A stretch of DNA of 64,000 nt from Pelagibacteraceae bacterium AG-390-C22 (lineage in GTDB: Bacteria > Pseudomonadota > Alphaproteobacteria > Pelagibacterales > Pelagibacteraceae): the NCBI GenBank assembly GCA_003278125.1, contig QCGX01000001.1, positions 62,001 through 126,000 on the forward strand, in the 5' to 3' direction. The position numbers were made by a program, and so were the translations under genes. This document shows, piece after piece, positions 60,891 to 64,000 of this stretch. A model generated the notes under the pieces. The model was not told the DNA's origin, did no database searches, and saw nothing but the letters and a program-made list of their open reading frames with translations. Position 1 is the first letter of the stretch. Each line of letters starts with the position of its first letter.

Positions 60891-61858
60891 TAAAAGAAAT
60901 AATCCTCAAAGTTTTTAGAATTTTTATGAAATTCTAACCTTTTTAAATACTCAATGGGGTCTTTTACTTTTACAATTGCACCCTCCACAGTATTCAATGC
61001 ATCAAAAACTCTAGTTAGCAAGAATCTCAAAGCTGCTCCTTGAGATAAAACTTTTATATTGGCTTTTTCATCATCAGTTAGTTTTCTTACTGAACTATAT
61101 CCATCAATAAAGTTTTTAGCCTTTGTTACGTTAAAACTTAAATTTTTTTGCATTCCATCAAAACATAATGCGTTAAAACAAATTGCAATTTCAAATGCAT
61201 AAAAATCTTCGCAGGAAAAATAAAAATCTATTAGTCCACTAAATTTATTATCTTTAAAGAAAATATTATCGTTAAATAAATCAGCATGTATTATGCCTTT
61301 CGGCAGATCATTAGGCCAGTTTTTTTCAACATCAATAAGATTAGACTCGATTAGTTGTGGAAGATCTTGATGAATTTTTGAGCATTCTTTTTTAACTGAA
61401 TTAAATAATTTTCTCCATGAATTAATAGATAAATCATTTTTTCTTTTTATTTTGAAGTTTTTTGTAATTTCATGCATTCTGGCTACTTCAGTGCCAACAG
61501 AGCTACAATTTTCTGGAGAGAGAATTTTTTTTGCTTTACCTTCTAGAAAAGTTACAATCATAAGTTTTTTTCCATTATAATTACTGATAGCTTGATTTTG
61601 TTTATTTATAATTGGAATAGGACACTTAACTCCAGCTTTATTCAGACCAGCCATTAATTCAGAGAAGAAAGGAAGATCTTCGGATTTAACTCTTTTCTCA
61701 TAAATTGTAAGAATATATTTTTTATTATCTACCAGTAAAAAATAGTTAGTATTTTCTATACCTTCTTGAATTCCTTTTGAAGAATTTAATTTACCAATAG
61801 AATAATTTGATAGAATCTCTTCAATATTTTCTTTATCAAATTTTGTATATACAGCCAT
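60890..61858 (-). CDS. thrB: Homoserine kinase
   Basis: APH-like fold, GIIHADLFNDNIFF; GIENTNYFL. Confidence 0.9.
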   Translation of the reverse strand: MAVYTKFDKENIEEILSNYSIGKLNSSKGIQEGIENTNYFLLVDNKKYILTIYEKRVKSEDLPFFSELMAGLNKAGVKCPIPIINKQNQAISNYNGKKLMIVTFLEGKAKKILSPENCSSVGTEVARMHEITKNFKIKRKNDLSINSWRKLFNSVKKECSKIHQDLPQLIESNLIDVEKNWPNDLPKGIIHADLFNDNIFFKDNKFSGLIDFYFSCEDFYAFEIAICFNALCFDGMQKNLSFNVTKAKNFIDGYSSVRKLTDDEKANIKVLSQGAALRFLLTRVFDALNTVEGAIVKVKDPIEYLKRLEFHKNSKNFEDYFF

Positions 61859-62803
61859 TTAGTTTAATTCTTTAGGCAGCTTGAAAACTACTTTCTCTTC
61901 AGCAACTGTTATCTCTTCAATAGTTACCAAATAATCTTTCTTTATCTTTTTGATCAAATTTTGCACTAGTTCTTCTGGGGCTGAAGCTCCGGAAGATATA
62001 CCAATTATTTTTGAATTAGCAATGTCCAAAAAAGGAATTTCTTTTTCAGAGTGCATTAGTAATGAGTTTTTACATCCTGCTTTTTTTGCCACCTCAACTA
62101 ATCTGGCGGAGTTTGAAGAATTTCTGCTTCCAATAATAAAAAACATGTCACATTTTGATGCTATTTTTTTCACAGCTTTTTGACGATTAGTAGTTGCATA
62201 ACATATATCCTCTTTTATTGGACCTTTAATATTTGGAAATTTCTTTTTCAAATGTTCTATAATCTCAGCAGTATCATCTATCGATAAAGTTGTCTGAGTT
62301 ATATAGGCCATCGGTTTAGTAAATTTTTTATCGTTTAAAGATTTTGCATCATTAATTGTTTCAACTAGTGTTATGGATCCTTTTGGTAATTGTCCCATAG
62401 TCCCTATAACTTCAGGATGGTTGTTATGACCTACAAGAATAATATCATATCCTTTTTTAAAAAGTTGTTCAGATTCTCTATGAACTTTTGACACCAACGG
62501 ACAAGTTGCATCTACATAAGAAAGTTTTTTAAATTTTGCTTCTTCTGGCACAGTTTTTGGTACACCGTGAGCAGAAAAGACTACTGGTCTAGTATTATCT
62601 TTGATATCGGACAATTCATTTACAAATACAGCTCCTTTTTTTTTTAAATCTTCAACCACTTGTTTATTGTGAACTATTTCATGTCTCACATAAACTGGAG
62701 AACCATATTTATCTATTGATCTATCAACTATTTCTATAGCTCTTTTAACGCCTGCACAAAAACCTCGTGGAGATGCTAAATAAATTTTAAGTTCTTTTTT
62801 CAT
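61859..62803 (-). CDS. ispH: 4-hydroxy-3-methylbut-2-enyl diphosphate reductase
   Basis: PRGFCAGVKRAIEIVD; VFSAHGVP; VDATCPLVSKVH. Confidence 0.96.
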   Translation of the reverse strand: MKKELKIYLASPRGFCAGVKRAIEIVDRSIDKYGSPVYVRHEIVHNKQVVEDLKKKGAVFVNELSDIKDNTRPVVFSAHGVPKTVPEEAKFKKLSYVDATCPLVSKVHRESEQLFKKGYDIILVGHNNHPEVIGTMGQLPKGSITLVETINDAKSLNDKKFTKPMAYITQTTLSIDDTAEIIEHLKKKFPNIKGPIKEDICYATTNRQKAVKKIASKCDMFFIIGSRNSSNSARLVEVAKKAGCKNSLLMHSEKEIPFLDIANSKIIGISSGASAPEELVQNLIKKIKKDYLVTIEEITVAEEKVVFKLPKELN

Positions 62804-63692
62804 TTTTTTCTAAAAGGTATTCAAGCAATATATGCGGAAAAGTAAGTGACGCCAAACCAATAAATATCACCTTATAAATGGCCTCATCAAGCTTATAAAA
62901 ATTATTTAAAAAATATATTGCCAATAAAAATATTAATCCTGTGACAAAAGTTAAAGGAATTGCTCTATTTATAAATTTTTTTAGCCCTGCTTTGAAAGAT
63001 TTATCTAGCTCAAAAATTAGCGTAATAGAATGTCTTACCGAATGAAGAAAACAAAAATAAAGGGTGAAAGCCAAAATGGGCGTTAAGAAAAAGTTTAATA
63101 TAATTAGTGATGAAAAATCCATAATCATAATTCCTTTTAAGTTAGTATTTTTTTTATTTGAAATGTATAAAGATGATAAAAAACTTAAGCATAATAGAAT
63201 TATTAAAAATTGGTCGTTAAAAATAGCAGACTCAAAAACATTAAAATTTAAAATTCTAAATATTTCATTTGTAGCGTTCCTTTGTAATAATAATGGAGTT
63301 AAGATTACAGATGACCCTTTTAAAAAAAATAAACATTCTGATATTAAAAATTTTCTTCTAAAAGAGAATACTGTATCCTCTTTTCCAAAATGATAAGCTG
63401 CAACAACTAAAAACAAAAATAAAACAATATTTGGAAGAATCAACCACAATACTATTATCAAAAGAGAAATTAATATATAAGCAAGATAAAAAGAAATAGT
63501 AGATTTATAACCAAAAAATTTCAAAAGTTTTTTTCCTTTAATATTATCTAACGCTCCATGGGAAATTCCTAAAATTAATATTAAGAACAAACAAAGTATT
63601 ATTGGTTCAAAATTTAACATAAGATAAAATGGACTTATCAAAATACATAAATTGAAGAATATTACTGAGTGATTAAAATTTATTTTTTCCAT
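62787..63692 (-). CDS. blh: Brp/Blh-type beta-carotene 15,15'-dioxygenase
   Basis: Polytopic; His motifs GISHGALD, AAYHFGKED, LHSVRHS, FPHILLEY; overlaps ispH. Confidence 0.8.
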   Translation of the reverse strand: MEKINFNHSVIFFNLCILISPFYLMLNFEPIILCLFLILILGISHGALDNIKGKKLLKFFGYKSTISFYLAYILISLLIIVLWLILPNIVLFLFLVVAAYHFGKEDTVFSFRRKFLISECLFFLKGSSVILTPLLLQRNATNEIFRILNFNVFESAIFNDQFLIILLCLSFLSSLYISNKKNTNLKGIMIMDFSSLIILNFFLTPILAFTLYFCFLHSVRHSITLIFELDKSFKAGLKKFINRAIPLTFVTGLIFLLAIYFLNNFYKLDEAIYKVIFIGLASLTFPHILLEYLLEKNEKRT

Positions 63693-64000
63693 TAGTTAAA
63701 TAGCGCCTTTATAAAAATTAACTTAGGCATTTTGCTTATAATATTAATATCTTCTAAGATATTACTTTTGTTAGATAAAAATTTAATAATTGTATTCGGG
63801 GAAGCTTTAAACATATCGAAGAATATCTTTGGCATTTTTTCTGGATGACTTTCTAAAACTTTTAGAAATACTTTATCTAAAAACTGATATTTTTTTCCAA
63901 AATTGAATGTTTTTAGTTTTTCAATTTCATCAATATTATTTACAATATGTTTACTATGCTCTTGAATATTCAAAAAAGTATATCCTGTGCTTAATCTAGT
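63692..64000 (-). CDS. crtY: Lycopene beta-cyclase C-terminus (truncated by window edge)
   Basis: Frame open to 64000, extended translation TRLSTGYTFLNIQEHSKHI; STGYTF motif and KVLESHPEKMPKIFFDMFKASPNTIIKFLS resemble CrtY C-terminus; adjacent to blh. Confidence 0.65.
   Translation of the reverse strand, partial: TRLSTGYTFLNIQEHSKHIVNNIDEIEKLKTFNFGKKYQFLDKVFLKVLESHPEKMPKIFFDMFKASPNTIIKFLSNKSNILEDINIISKMPKLIFIKALFN

Overview
AT-rich, gene-dense chromosomal segment. Gene content, synteny and tiny intergenic gaps fit a streamlined marine alphaproteobacterium of the SAR11 / Pelagibacter type (inference; no search was run). From left to right it holds: a phosphate regulon (phoR C-terminus, secreted hypothetical, pstSCAB-phoU-phoB, sixA, ppk, ppx); an arsenate-detoxification operon (small membrane protein, arsC, aqp); a zinc-uptake cassette (znuA | znuCB-zur); gcrA; argDF; cycM; kdsB-pheA; SRP RNA-dnaX-ybaB-recR; glcB | accA; cspA; tRNA-His-hisS-hisZ-hisG; groESL; ribF-ileS-lspA; pgi; purD; lipid A/Kdo genes (lpxL-like, lpxK, waaA, msbA); ubiA; a cytochrome c oxidase cluster; thrC / thrB / rnhA / ispH; and a retinal-biosynthesis edge (blh plus the C-terminus of a lycopene cyclase). 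No CRISPR, transposase, integrase or rRNA was seen. Main observations: (1) a 24-aa His-containing leader-like ORF with two hairpins upstream of a tRNA-His-hisS-hisZ-hisG unit; (2) a divergent relic of the gcrA 3' end, so the znu cassette lies between two direct copies of gcrA 3' sequence; (3) tRNA-His and SRP RNA each end only about 4-6 nt before the start codon of the next gene; (4) an A9 run in dnaX where either slippage frame truncates at a gamma-subunit-like length; (5) Pho-box-like repeats at pstS and possibly at the ars operon; (6) a perfect bidirectional-terminator palindrome inside the hisG coding sequence.
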